A DNA stretch of 64,000 bases, taken from assembly GCF_002251945.1 (NCBI RefSeq), contig NZ_NDHW01000188.1, positions 1 to 64,000 on the forward strand. Reading direction: 5' to 3'. The first letter of the stretch is position 1. The number at the start of each line of letters is the position of its first letter. The notes beneath the pieces were generated by a model, which searched no databases, had not been told where the DNA came from, and worked only from the letters and a program-made list of their open reading frames with translations. Below, piece by piece: positions 17,472 to 27,327 of the stretch. Both the position numbers and the translations under genes were made by a program. Source of the DNA: Pseudanabaena sp. SR411 (lineage in GTDB: Bacteria; Cyanobacteriota; Cyanobacteriia; Pseudanabaenales; Pseudanabaenaceae).

Positions 17472-17786
17472 ATGGCAAGACCCGCAATTCACGCTGGCGA
17501 AATCTTAGCTGATGAACTAGAAGAACTTGGAATTAGTGCATCAGAACTTGCGCGATCGCTTCATATCCCCACAAATCGTATTACACAAATCCTCAAAGGG
17601 CAAAGAGGCATTACGGCAGACACGGCATTGCGTCTAGGTCGATGGTTTGGCACTGGAGCAGAACTATGGCTTAATTTACAAAAAGCTTATGAGTTACGCC
17701 TAGCTGAACAGTTAGCGGGAGAAGAGATCAAAAAAACGATTCAACCTCGTTCATCCATGAATAATCAGCAACTAATTCAAGTTTAG
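17472..17786 (+). CDS. higA: HigA-type XRE antitoxin
   Basis: 104 residues. The N-terminal phrase MARPAIHAGEILADELEELG is the HigA/VapI signature, followed by an XRE helix-turn-helix (ASELARSLHIPTNRITQILK). HigA neutralises HigB and represses its own operon. A strong ribosome site, AAGGAG, lies about 9 nt upstream of the ATG. It is in operon with higB, and the next gene, a HicB-like protein, follows 13 bp downstream and may be co-transcribed. Confidence 0.93.
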   Translation: MARPAIHAGEILADELEELGISASELARSLHIPTNRITQILKGQRGITADTALRLGRWFGTGAELWLNLQKAYELRLAEQLAGEEIKKTIQPRSSMNNQQLIQV

Positions 17787-17799
17787 ATAGAGAACAGTC

Positions 17800-18027
17800 A
17801 TGAAATATTCAATAGTAATTTATCCATGTGAAGAAGGTGGTTTTGTTTCTGAAATCCCAGCTTTGAGAGGATGTTTAGCTCAAGGTGAACCCCTAGAAGA
17901 AACCTTGCAAGAGTTAATTACAGTAAGAACTTTGTGGCTAGAGACAGCCCAAAAGCATGGTCAAAAACTTCCAGATGAAGGTAAGGCGATCGCTAGAGTA
18001 AAAGCATTAAGTGCCATCGCTGTTTGA
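17800..18027 (+). CDS. HicB-like antitoxin family protein, no HicA adjacent
   Basis: 75 residues with the HicB/UPF0150 partial RNase H-like fold (YSIVIYPCEEGGFVSEIPAL, then GCLAQGEPLEETLQEL). It has no C-terminal DNA-binding domain. HicB normally pairs with a small double-stranded-RNA-binding HicA toxin; none is visible on either side. It is probably the third gene of the higBA transcript. Its stop codon lies within the short repeat motif (ATCGCTGTTTGA) shared by this island. Confidence 0.8.
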   Translation: MKYSIVIYPCEEGGFVSEIPALRGCLAQGEPLEETLQELITVRTLWLETAQKHGQKLPDEGKAIARVKALSAIAV

Positions 18028-18118
18028 TTTTTGTTGAGTTGCCACTCCACAAACTTTGCTCTTACGGCTCTATTTCTGACTAACTTTGTCCATAGTATTG
18101 AGTTAGAAGTCTAGACTT

Positions 18119-18217
18119 ATGCCAATTCACAAAAGTGTAGTGACACTTTTGTGAATGAAAAAAATCCATTAGGGGCTTTCAAAACACAAAATAACATAGT
18201 TATTTTATGTTTTATTA
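18119..18217. repeat. Degenerate copy of the 103-bp two-hairpin element
   Basis: The left hairpin (CCAATTCACAAAAGTGT/GACACTTTTGTGAAT) is well kept. The spacer (ATCCATTAGGGGCTTTCAAAA) and right hairpin (ACACAAAATAACA/TTATTTTATGTTTT) have drifted, but the right arms still pair. No gene is seen between 18028 and 18408. Confidence 0.65.
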
Positions 18218-18408
18218 CTACATATTTTTTTCAACTATTTGCTGTAAAGTTTTGCAAAAATAAATATCTTTTGAGTATTTAGTAAAATAAGATACAGAAA
18301 TATCAAAAGTTTTTCTTTCTGTTTTTAAGATTTTAACCTTCTTGCCCTTAGCAGAAGGTGTTTTTTTCACGCGCCACTATAAATTTTCATATAAATAAGG
18401 AGTTTGGC

Positions 18409-18678
18409 ATGAATCCAATTGCCGAAATATTGATAGAACAAGTTATCTGCGCCCAAGAAGTAGGAAAACAAATCCTAAGTAGTAGTGGATTGGACTCGGA
18501 CAACGTAATTTATGCTTTTGCAACGCCTGATACGTTGGTAATAAACTGTAAAGACTATGCAACTACTTGGCAGTTTGACGAGGAACAATGCAAGTTACAG
18601 TTAGCGATCGCAAGGATTAGGTCTTCAATTCAAACTATTTTGATTGAAAAAGCGGGAAAACCTCTATATTGCTGGTAA
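18409..18678 (+). CDS. Small protein of unknown function
   Basis: 89 residues. The ATG at 18409 is preceded by AAGGAG about 8 nt upstream, which decides the start over an in-frame GTG at 18358. The sequence is soluble with helical ends and a central strand-rich part (NVIYAFATPDTLVINCKDY); it ends KPLYCW. I recognise no family. It lies between the toxin-antitoxin island and the feo operon, followed at once by a half copy of the 103-bp repeat. Confidence 0.6.
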   Translation: MNPIAEILIEQVICAQEVGKQILSSSGLDSDNVIYAFATPDTLVINCKDYATTWQFDEEQCKLQLAIARIRSSIQTILIEKAGKPLYCW

Positions 18679-18681
18679 GTA

Positions 18682-18719
18682 ATACCAATTCACAAAAGTG
18701 TGGTCACACTTTTGTGAAT
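18682..18719. repeat. Left half of the 103-bp element
   Basis: ATACCAATTCACAAAAGTGT followed by its complement ACACTTTTGTGAAT. The right hairpin is absent. It begins 3 bp after the stop of the 89-residue gene. Confidence 0.75.
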
Positions 18720-18762
18720 AGAAAATCGGCTGTTATAGCACTCGTAAAAATGAGAAGGATGC

Positions 18763-18987
18763 TTAGGAATGGGGATTTACCCATGCGTATAGTTCGAGAC
18801 TTTCGGGTTTACAACTGTGACAACCGCCGCACCGCTTGCCGTCCAACTTCTGAACTCTTCCTTTGCGAATTAGTTGCCCTAACATACCGCGCAAGGCTTC
18901 AGGATCGCATTGGAAGTGATTGGCGATTTCTTCTAAGGAAGTTGGAGGACGGTTGCGAAAATAATTTTGAAGTTGTTGCAGCATCAT
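18763..18987 (-). CDS. feoC: FeoC-like winged-helix protein
   Basis: 74 residues: a small winged helix (PTSLEEIANHFQCDPEALRG) followed by a cysteine cluster CGGCHSC (Cys53, 56, 59). The FeoC family accompanies FeoB and in enterobacteria binds it and may carry an Fe-S cluster. The gene starts 23 bp after the feoB stop on the same strand. The cysteine spacing CxxCxxC is tighter than in the enterobacterial proteins, so cluster binding is only likely. Confidence 0.85.
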   Translation of the reverse strand: MMLQQLQNYFRNRPPTSLEEIANHFQCDPEALRGMLGQLIRKGRVQKLDGKRCGGCHSCKPESLELYAWVNPHS

Positions 18988-19010
18988 GGCTTTATGATTT
19001 TTTGATCGAT

Positions 19011-21377
19011 TTAGTTAAGCTGCGATGCTTGTTGACTCTTGACTTGAATGCGGCGATGGGCGCTAAATCTTCTCAATCCCACCAAGGTTCCTAGCATGAC
19101 TAGGGATAGCCCTGTTAACCAAGCGATCGCCGTAGCAGGATGTTGATTCAGGGTCATTAATTGGTAATAGAATACCGCCACCCAATAGCCGAGTCCCGTT
19201 GTCCAACAGGCCACAAAAATCGTCCAGCCGAGGTTCGTTTCGCGATAAACTGCGGCTGTTGCCGAAACACAGGGAAAGTAAAGCAGCACAAATAGGAGAT
19301 AGGCGATCGCCGCAGTGGTGCTACCAAATCGCGAAGCCATCTGCCCAAAGGTGGTGGAATTTACTTCCTGTTCCTTGGCGGCTGTTTCTAGATTGCCCGT
19401 ACTTCCCAAAATACTTAATCCCAGTGGGTCAACAGCTTGATCTGCTAGTTTGACAAGGTTTGCAGGAATGCTGCTCACCGCTTTACCCATACCTGCCCAA
19501 AAATCAAAGGGTTTAGGTGGTTCAGCCGCAGCATTAGCCGCCTGTTCTCCTAAAGCAGTGTATAGGGAATCCATCGTCCCCACCATCACTTCCTTCGCAA
19601 ATACCCCTGTAAATAGACCGACAGTAGCAGGCCAGTTGTCTCGTTCGATGCCCATGGGGCTGAATACGGGCGTAATGGCGCGGCTAAAGTGACTGAGGAT
19701 CGAATCTTGGCTATCTTTTTTACCAAAGGAACCATCGATTCCCACGGAGTTAATCAATCCGAGAATGATCACCATGATCACGATCATTTTACCTGCCTTA
19801 GTGATAAAGGCTCTGAGACGTTCCCAAGCCCGAATCGCAATACCTCTGAGGGTGGGGATATGATAGGGAGGGAGTTCCATCACAAAGGGTGCAGCTTCTC
19901 CACGAAATAAAGTTCTCTTCATTACCAATCCCGTGAAAATGGCGGCGAGAATACCGACAATGTAGAGCAGAAAGACAATATTTTGTCCATTGGTGGGGAA
20001 AAAGGCGGCACAGAATAGGGCATATACGGGTAGCCTTGCCCCACAGGACATGAAGGGGTTCATTAAAATTGTCATCAGGCGATCGCGACGGTTTTCTAAA
20101 GTTCGCGTTGCCATAATTCCAGGGATATTGCAACCAAATCCCACCATTATCGGCACAAAGGATTTACCAGGCAGTCCCACAAATCGCATCAGTCGATCCA
20201 TCACAAAGGCGGCGCGAGCGAGATAGCCAGAGTCCTCTAGAATAGCAAGGAACACAAATAGAAAGCCAATTTGGGGAATAAATGTGGAAGTTGTCTGGAT
20301 GCCGCCACCCACCCCATTAGCTAACAGTCCAATCAGCCAACCGGGAGCCTTGATTTGAGTTAACAGATGTTCGGTTCCATCGACAAGGATCGTCCCCACG
20401 CCAATGTCAAAGAAATCAATAAAAGCGCCACCGACGTTAATCGACACCATAAACATCAGATACATTACCGCTAGAAAAATGGGGATGCCCAACCAGCGAT
20501 TGAGTACCACGCGATCGAGGCGATCGGAGATAGTTTTCTGTAGGAGATCATTCCGTTCCACTACGCCTTGCATAAGCTGACGAATCCATGTATAGCGGCT
20601 GTCGGCAATCAATAAATCGATATCTTCGCTAAGTTCTTCCTGAATGTACTGACGATGTTCAATAATTTTCTGTAGTAGCTCCTGTCCTAAGCTTGCTAAA
20701 TGGCGATCGTCGTACTGCAAGAGATTGAGTCCAAACCAACGTACATTGGCAGGATTAGCGGCGGTACTCATCCCCAAGGGACTCGCTTGATTCTCTAGTA
20801 AAGGCGTTAAATCCGCTAAAGATTCTTCAATTTCAGGTGGATAGATGACATAGTTTTGGGGAATTTCTGGATTACTCAACGCATGATTCACCGCATCCCG
20901 TAACTGGGGAAGCCCTTTACCTGCATAGGCACAGAGCGCAATGACGGGACATCCAAGCTTTTGAGATAACTGCTCCACGTCAATCCGAATATTGCGTTTC
21001 TCCGCCAAGTCAATCATATTTAGGGCGATCAACATCGGTACGCCCATTTCCAAAATCTGCGTGGTGAGATATAGATTCCGTTCCAAATTCGAGGCATCGA
21101 TAATATTGACGATTACATTGGCTTCACCAGACAGTAGATAATCTCTAGCTACCAGTTCATCTAATCCAGTGGTGCTATCTTCGGCATCCACTGAATAAAC
21201 TCCAGGTAAATCCACAACCGTAATTTGCTGACCCTGCGATCGATATTCGCCTTCCTTGCGTTCGACAGTTACTCCAGGCCAGTTCCCAACATGCTGTTTG
21301 CTCCCTGTTAAGGCGTTAAATAATGTGGTTTTGCCACAGTTTGGATTGCCGACTAATCCAATTATGGGTTGATTCAT
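19011..21377 (-). CDS. feoB: Ferrous iron transporter B
   Basis: 788 residues. The cytosolic G domain has the P-loop GNPNCGKTT (10-18), switch region LPGVYSV and ALNMIDLAEKR (G4). A helical GDI-like spacer follows, then the membrane domain with two Gate regions: GFGCNIPGIMATRTL with CGARLPVYAL, and FPCVSATAAVYRE. FeoB imports Fe2+ across the inner membrane, driven or gated by GTP hydrolysis. It lies 2 bp after feoA and upstream of feoC, forming one operon. All core motifs are intact. Confidence 0.97.
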   Translation of the reverse strand: MNQPIIGLVGNPNCGKTTLFNALTGSKQHVGNWPGVTVERKEGEYRSQGQQITVVDLPGVYSVDAEDSTTGLDELVARDYLLSGEANVIVNIIDASNLERNLYLTTQILEMGVPMLIALNMIDLAEKRNIRIDVEQLSQKLGCPVIALCAYAGKGLPQLRDAVNHALSNPEIPQNYVIYPPEIEESLADLTPLLENQASPLGMSTAANPANVRWFGLNLLQYDDRHLASLGQELLQKIIEHRQYIQEELSEDIDLLIADSRYTWIRQLMQGVVERNDLLQKTISDRLDRVVLNRWLGIPIFLAVMYLMFMVSINVGGAFIDFFDIGVGTILVDGTEHLLTQIKAPGWLIGLLANGVGGGIQTTSTFIPQIGFLFVFLAILEDSGYLARAAFVMDRLMRFVGLPGKSFVPIMVGFGCNIPGIMATRTLENRRDRLMTILMNPFMSCGARLPVYALFCAAFFPTNGQNIVFLLYIVGILAAIFTGLVMKRTLFRGEAAPFVMELPPYHIPTLRGIAIRAWERLRAFITKAGKMIVIMVIILGLINSVGIDGSFGKKDSQDSILSHFSRAITPVFSPMGIERDNWPATVGLFTGVFAKEVMVGTMDSLYTALGEQAANAAAEPPKPFDFWAGMGKAVSSIPANLVKLADQAVDPLGLSILGSTGNLETAAKEQEVNSTTFGQMASRFGSTTAAIAYLLFVLLYFPCVSATAAVYRETNLGWTIFVACWTTGLGYWVAVFYYQLMTLNQHPATAIAWLTGLSLVMLGTLVGLRRFSAHRRIQVKSQQASQLN

Positions 21378-21379
21378 AG

Positions 21380-22003
21380 TTATGCTCCGGGGACTAGCTC
21401 AACCAACAGCGCATCCGCTTCACCCTTGCGTAAGCTCAAGCGAAAACCACGCACTTCAATTTCGGTGGGATCGCCCAAAGGCGCATGACGCTTTACCACC
21501 AACTCTGTACCGGGAGTTAATCCCATCGCTAGTAACTTGCGCTTGTAGTCACGGGCTGTCGGTTCATAACCCACGACCTTTAAGTGCGATCCGATCGCCA
21601 CATCTTGGAGTTTCGTTGTCGGTGTTTTCGAGTCATTTGGCATTGTTGTCTTTACGGTGAAAGTATGCTGATTTAGATCCGACTGTGACTCTACAGGTAC
21701 GACTTGAATACATTGAGCCATCTCAATTCCCAATCCCAGACGATGATCTTGGAGAGCGACAATTACGGAACCTGTCGCCGCACAGCTAATCACCTCCAAC
21801 ACCACCCCAGGCATAAATCCCATTCCCATGAGGCGACTATTGGATTCATCACAATTGAGGGAAACAATCCGCACGCGATCGCCTACTTTGCTCGCAGATA
21901 ATGCCAGAGTCTTTGCGTTTGGCGATCGCTCCAATAAGTTACTTAGTGTTGCTAAGCCGTAGTTCCCTGACTTATCTTCAACACCTGTAAATTTTTTATC
22001 CAT
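21380..22003 (-). CDS. feoA: FeoA with two tandem FeoA domains
   Basis: 207 residues, about twice the size of a single-domain FeoA. Domain 1 (about 38-112) contains GDRVRIVSLNCDESNSRLMG; domain 2 (about 130-205) contains GTELVVKRHAPLGDPTEIEV. Both are SH3-like folds that support FeoB activity. A disordered N-terminus precedes them. First gene of feoA-feoB-feoC, with a 2-bp gap to feoB implying coupled translation. The AT-rich 160 bp upstream probably contain the promoter; an inverted repeat there is listed separately. Confidence 0.93.
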   Translation of the reverse strand: MDKKFTGVEDKSGNYGLATLSNLLERSPNAKTLALSASKVGDRVRIVSLNCDESNSRLMGMGFMPGVVLEVISCAATGSVIVALQDHRLGLGIEMAQCIQVVPVESQSDLNQHTFTVKTTMPNDSKTPTTKLQDVAIGSHLKVVGYEPTARDYKRKLLAMGLTPGTELVVKRHAPLGDPTEIEVRGFRLSLRKGEADALLVELVPGA

Positions 22004-22182
22004 GAAGGTTATACCTGTATATAATCTTATCCATATTTATTAGCAATAAAGATGTCAAACTGCTGCCAATAAAAGCATTTCTGTTAAGCTTAAATAAAGT
22101 ATTAACTATTTCTAACTATTTATTCTGAGTTATATAATATAAATACTTGTAAGCATAAATCACAATAACATGAGTTAAAGTA

Positions 22183-22203
22183 TATTGCTATTAATTAGCA
22201 ATA
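22183..22203. promoter_or_regulatory. Inverted repeat, possible operator upstream of feo
   Basis: TATTGCTA-TTAAT-TAGCAATA, a perfect 8-5-8 inverted repeat in AT-rich DNA about 180 bp upstream of the feoA start. Size and composition suit a repressor site such as Fur, but it does not clearly match the Fur consensus and lies far from the gene. Confidence 0.3.
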
Positions 22204-22225
22204 AGGATTTACAAATTTTTGTGTT

Positions 22226-22300
22226 CAAACTCAACTCACCAAAAAACTTTTGCAACCGTTACTTAAACGGTTGCAAAAGTTTTTTGGTGAGTTGAGTTTG
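22226..22300. repeat. Perfect 35-bp-stem hairpin after katG
   Basis: Arms 22226-22260 and 22266-22300 are exact complements with the loop ACTTA, the longest perfect stem in the window. It lies 64 bp beyond the katG stop, between katG and feo. The stem includes an A6 and a T6 run, but no free T-run follows. Confidence 0.85.
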
Positions 22301-22364
22301 TGGTTTATTTGTTGGCAGTACCAATATATTGGCATATTGGCGATGTGGGGACTTTTGACGAGAA

Positions 22365-24554
<2,190 letters not shown>

Positions 24555-24725
24555 CTAAGTTGATTAGCTGATATTCTCGAACATGGCAAAACTTGATTAC
24601 CGAGAAGTAACTTCTTGATCATTGCAACCAGTCTTTCCAACAGTGTAGTTTAGCTGCCCTAGACAAGCTTTAGCCTTGTAAAAATCGCCTTTAATGGAGC
24701 AGATCTAACGCAGTGTTAGGATTTT

Positions 24726-24838
24726 GTATCAAGACTAAAAAATGGCTATGCCATTTTTTAGAGCGTGTTTGAGAAGTTTTGCTTTAGCTAAAAACTGCAT
24801 GTATATTAACTTCTCAAACACGCTCTTAGTCTTGATAC
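24726..24838. repeat. 45-bp palindrome (type D) split by a type B element
   Basis: Deleting 24761-24828 (type B plus one TTA) joins the flanks into a perfect palindrome with 21-bp arms (GTATCAAGACTAAAAAATGG at each end) and a TAT loop. Its centre AATGGCTATGCCATT resembles the right hairpin of the 103-bp elements. The gap between katG and the DUF2202-like fragment (24546-24884) holds no gene. Confidence 0.85.
24761..24825. mobile_element. Type B 65-bp palindromic element, uninterrupted copy
   Basis: GAGCGTGTTTGAGAAGTT and AACTTCTCAAACACGCTC are perfect inverted ends. TTA occurs immediately on both sides (24758-24760 and 24826-24828), a 3-bp target duplication. It aligns without gaps to the copy at 5552 once that copy's insert is removed. 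Non-coding. Confidence 0.85.
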
Positions 24839-24884
24839 CCTAGGTAACTCTTGATTGACACATTCATATGCCCACATCATAACA

Positions 24885-25100
24885 TTAGTCCTGAACCAAA
24901 ATAGCTGTAAACTCTTGTTGTGAAAGAACTTGAGGGGTATAAGCTCCACCTTGACGCTCAATCTGTCTCACAAAGGCTTGCCAATGATTGTAGGAACCTC
25001 TCAAGAGATTTTTATATAGAGTTGGATGATTAGTTGTATTCAGGCGATCGCGCAAATCACTATGAGAAGTTTGGAAAACTTTGCGCCTGTATGCGATCAT
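24885..25100 (-). pseudogene. C-terminal fragment of a ferritin-like (DUF2202-type) protein
   Basis: 71 residues. The phrase YKNLLRGSYNHWQAFVRQIERQG resembles the last helices of DUF2202 ferritin-like proteins (NLL-S-NHLRAF-RQ), but the upstream helices with the metal ligands are absent. The ATG overlaps the gpmA stop by one base (TAATG), so it could be translated by coupling. It may be a decayed remnant that came to lie beside gpmA, or a small retained protein; the remnant reading is more likely. Confidence 0.45.
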
Positions 25101-25798
25101 TAGTCATTCAGGATTGTTTTGCTGATCACCTCTCCAGTAACATCAAGTTCATAGGTGATCGGTATGCCTGTCGCTAGTTCCAATTCTATTACTTCCGATG
25201 GACTGAGATGATCTAGCATCATGATGATCGATCGCAGAGAGTTCCCATGAGCCGTAATTAGGACATTATCGCCTTGGAGAAGATGAGGTAGAATACGGCT
25301 CCTGAAATAAGCATTCACCCGCTTTTGGGTATCTTCTAAACTTTCTCCCCCTGGTGGTCGGACATTGTAAGATCTGCGCCACGCATAAACCTGTTCAACG
25401 CCATATTTTTCAGCAGTATCCGCTTTATTTAAACCTTGCAAATCACCATAAAATCGCTCATTGAGAGCTTCATTTGTAAAGATAGGGAGTTCTTCCTCTG
25501 GGTTGCCATCATAACTATTCCAGCCATGCCAAATTTGGTCATCCTTTTCATGTTTAATAATCGGAATTTTGCCACCACAAATGTCATCACGTTCCGTCAA
25601 ACAGATCATTGCTGTTTCGATCGCCCTTATTAATCTACTGGTAAAACAAACATTCACTCGATAATTGCTGAGCCGACAAGAGGCAATCGTCGCTTCTGCA
25701 CGACCACGTTCGCTAAGGGGAACATCGACCCATCCTGTGAATTTATTGAGAGCATTCCAAAGGCTTTGTCCGTGACGAATCAATATGAGTTGAGCCAT
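25100..25798 (-). CDS. gpmA: 2,3-bisphosphoglycerate-dependent phosphoglycerate mutase
   Basis: 232 residues. Catalytic His9 is in the RHGQSLWN motif, Glu114 in NERFYGDLQG and the second His184 in ITAHGNSLR; ERGR and PPGGESL are also conserved. It interconverts 3- and 2-phosphoglycerate in glycolysis and carbon partitioning. The start MAQLILIRHG is the standard N-terminus. The stop overlaps the next frame by one base. The start lies close to a 13-bp inverted repeat and the transposase remnant, so the promoter region may have been altered by insertion. Confidence 0.95.
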   Translation of the reverse strand: MAQLILIRHGQSLWNALNKFTGWVDVPLSERGRAEATIASCRLSNYRVNVCFTSRLIRAIETAMICLTERDDICGGKIPIIKHEKDDQIWHGWNSYDGNPEEELPIFTNEALNERFYGDLQGLNKADTAEKYGVEQVYAWRRSYNVRPPGGESLEDTQKRVNAYFRSRILPHLLQGDNVLITAHGNSLRSIIMMLDHLSPSEVIELELATGIPITYELDVTGEVISKTILND

Positions 25799-25855
25799 TA
25801 TTTTTCTCTGTTTGAAATTATTAACTAACTTACCTGACTACGGAGCGCAGATCGA

Positions 25856-25898
25856 CAAGTATTGTGCTTTTTTTTCAAGTAAAACAGCACAATACTTG
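25856..25898. repeat. 13-bp inverted repeat upstream of gpmA
   Basis: CAAGTATTGTGCT (25856-25868) and its complement (25886-25898) flank a 17-nt loop. It could be the end structure of the adjacent transposase remnant or a regulatory hairpin for gpmA. Confidence 0.5.
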
Positions 25899-25970
25899 GG
25901 ACAGTTTTGAAAAATGAGAACAAAAAAGCTATTCATCGGATAAGGTGCAAGTGTTGAATCAAAGCACCAA

Positions 25971-26600
25971 ATGAATAGCATTACAGACATAATACCGAAG
26001 GTAGCAAGCAAAGCACAACGGAAATTCCTGACAATCCTGTTTTCAACAATCATGGTAATTGGTGGAAAAGTGAACTTCACGAATCTGAGGCGATATAGCG
26101 AAATCAACGAACGCACCTATCGGCGGCAGTTTTCGCGTTCATACAACTTCATAAAAGGGAACGTAGAGATCATCGCAACGGACTTCTCATTTGTGTCGAA
26201 AAGTGGCAAAGCAACCTATAGAACCCATTTGGTATCTTAGGAAGATAAGAAAAAGGAGCCAAATATGGGATATAGCAGCAACCTAAGCGATCAAGAGGGA
26301 GATTATCGAACCTCTGTTGCACCGAAAATGTCGAAGCAGGAGAAGAAGACTTTGGCTATATCTGGTTTTGTGGTCATTCCTATGCGTTGGATTGTGGAAC
26401 GTTCCAATGCTTGGATGGAGCGTTGTAAAAGTCTGGTCAAAAACTTTGACAGAACTTTAGACAACGCTAATGCGAGAATTCATCTTTGCTTTATCAGGCT
26501 TATGCTTAAGCGCCTTGCTAAAACTTCCTAAGATACCAAATGGGTTCTATAGAATCGAATATTTCTACAATAGGAGCGTAAGTTCCTAATATCCAACTCG
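25971..26600 (+). pseudogene. DDE transposase remnant (IS4/IS701-like), interrupted
   Basis: The frame beginning MNSITDIIPKVASKAQRKFL encodes about 83 residues of a transposase N-terminus, including the first catalytic-region phrase EIIATDFSFVSKSGKATY. It is interrupted at 26220 by the nested IS. Removing that insert and one TATA copy continues the frame as KATYRIEYFYNRSVSS to a stop at about 26590. The rest of the gene is missing, so it is a dead fragment. Family assignment rests on the N-terminal resemblance only. Confidence 0.6.
26221..26547 (+). mobile_element. Internally deleted IS5-family-like element
   Basis: 327 bp with perfect 24-bp terminal inverted repeats (26221-26244 and 26524-26547, outer bases GAACCCATTTGG). 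TATA flanks both ends (26217-26220, 26548-26551), a 4-bp target duplication. The internal frame at 26265-26531 starts like an IS5-type transposase (MGYSSNLSDQEGD) and ends like one (WIVERSNAWMERCKSLVKNF), but the middle with the DDE core is gone. It is therefore non-autonomous, but its intact ends could still be moved in trans. Confidence 0.8.
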
Positions 26601-26664
26601 CAAAGTCGGCGGAAAAGCTCTCTGCCAGAAATTTACAGATGTTATCAATCATTGCGAGATTTTA

Positions 26665-27255
26665 TCATTGGTTGCATCCAGCATTTTCGGCTACTCGCAT
26701 TGAGCCTAGGATTGTTGAAATAATCACGCATTTTCTGCGATCGCCAGATCTAGTCCCCAAAGTGATCCGCCCCATCTCACCTAGACCGTTGGGATTGCCT
26801 TGAGATTTAAACTGGACACGATAAATATCTGGTTCTGGAACTGCTGTGAGCTTTGTCAAGGTGGTTCGAGGTTGATCTTCCGTATTATCCACAATTCGCA
26901 CTCCTCCATCAAAATTTTGCCAAGGTAGACTGTCCCAATATTCTTTCGTCATTGATGATGGAGGAGATTGATGTACGGCGTATTGAGCAACGGTGGGTGT
27001 ATTTCTAAAGGTTGCTTGCCACATGGTTTGGGTTCGTTTGGCGTTGCTTTGGGCTAAGCGCAGAGTGCTAAGTGCTTGACTCTGGGCAGAGTTGAGCCTT
27101 TGATTATTCACAAATCCTAGCCAAGATGGTGCAGCGATCGCTGCCAAAATGCCAATGATCACCATTACAACTAGAACTTCGATCAAAGTAAAGCCGAACA
27201 TCGACTGGCGGCGATCGCGCTTTTGCTGTCGCCGTTCATTCACAGTCCAAAACAT
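26665..27255 (-). CDS. Type IV pilin-like protein (pseudopilin), hps locus
   Basis: 196 residues. A 21-residue basic leader precedes the prepilin peptidase site G21/F22 (FGFTLIEVLVVM) with Glu26 at +5, then a hydrophobic helix and GspH-like body. The C-terminal phrase RKCVIISTILGSMRVAENAGC carries two cysteines, possibly a disulfide. It resembles the next upstream pseudopilin (AAPSWLGFVNN; ISTILG-MR), so the two look like tandem duplicates. Last gene of the hps cluster; it probably fills the HpsD-type minor pseudopilin role, but I do not assign the letter. Confidence 0.8.
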   Translation of the reverse strand: MFWTVNERRQQKRDRRQSMFGFTLIEVLVVMVIIGILAAIAAPSWLGFVNNQRLNSAQSQALSTLRLAQSNAKRTQTMWQATFRNTPTVAQYAVHQSPPSSMTKEYWDSLPWQNFDGGVRIVDNTEDQPRTTLTKLTAVPEPDIYRVQFKSQGNPNGLGEMGRITLGTRSGDRRKCVIISTILGSMRVAENAGCNQ

Positions 27256-27327
27256 AATATCTTGCGATTTTTAAATGCAATTATCTGGTAACTGTGATTT
27301 TAGCAAATTATTCAGTTTATTTACGGG

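Noticed and set aside
18669-19094. 141-codon plus-strand frame over feoC
   Set aside because: It is antisense to feoC and the end of feoB, both of which have clear family motifs on the minus strand.
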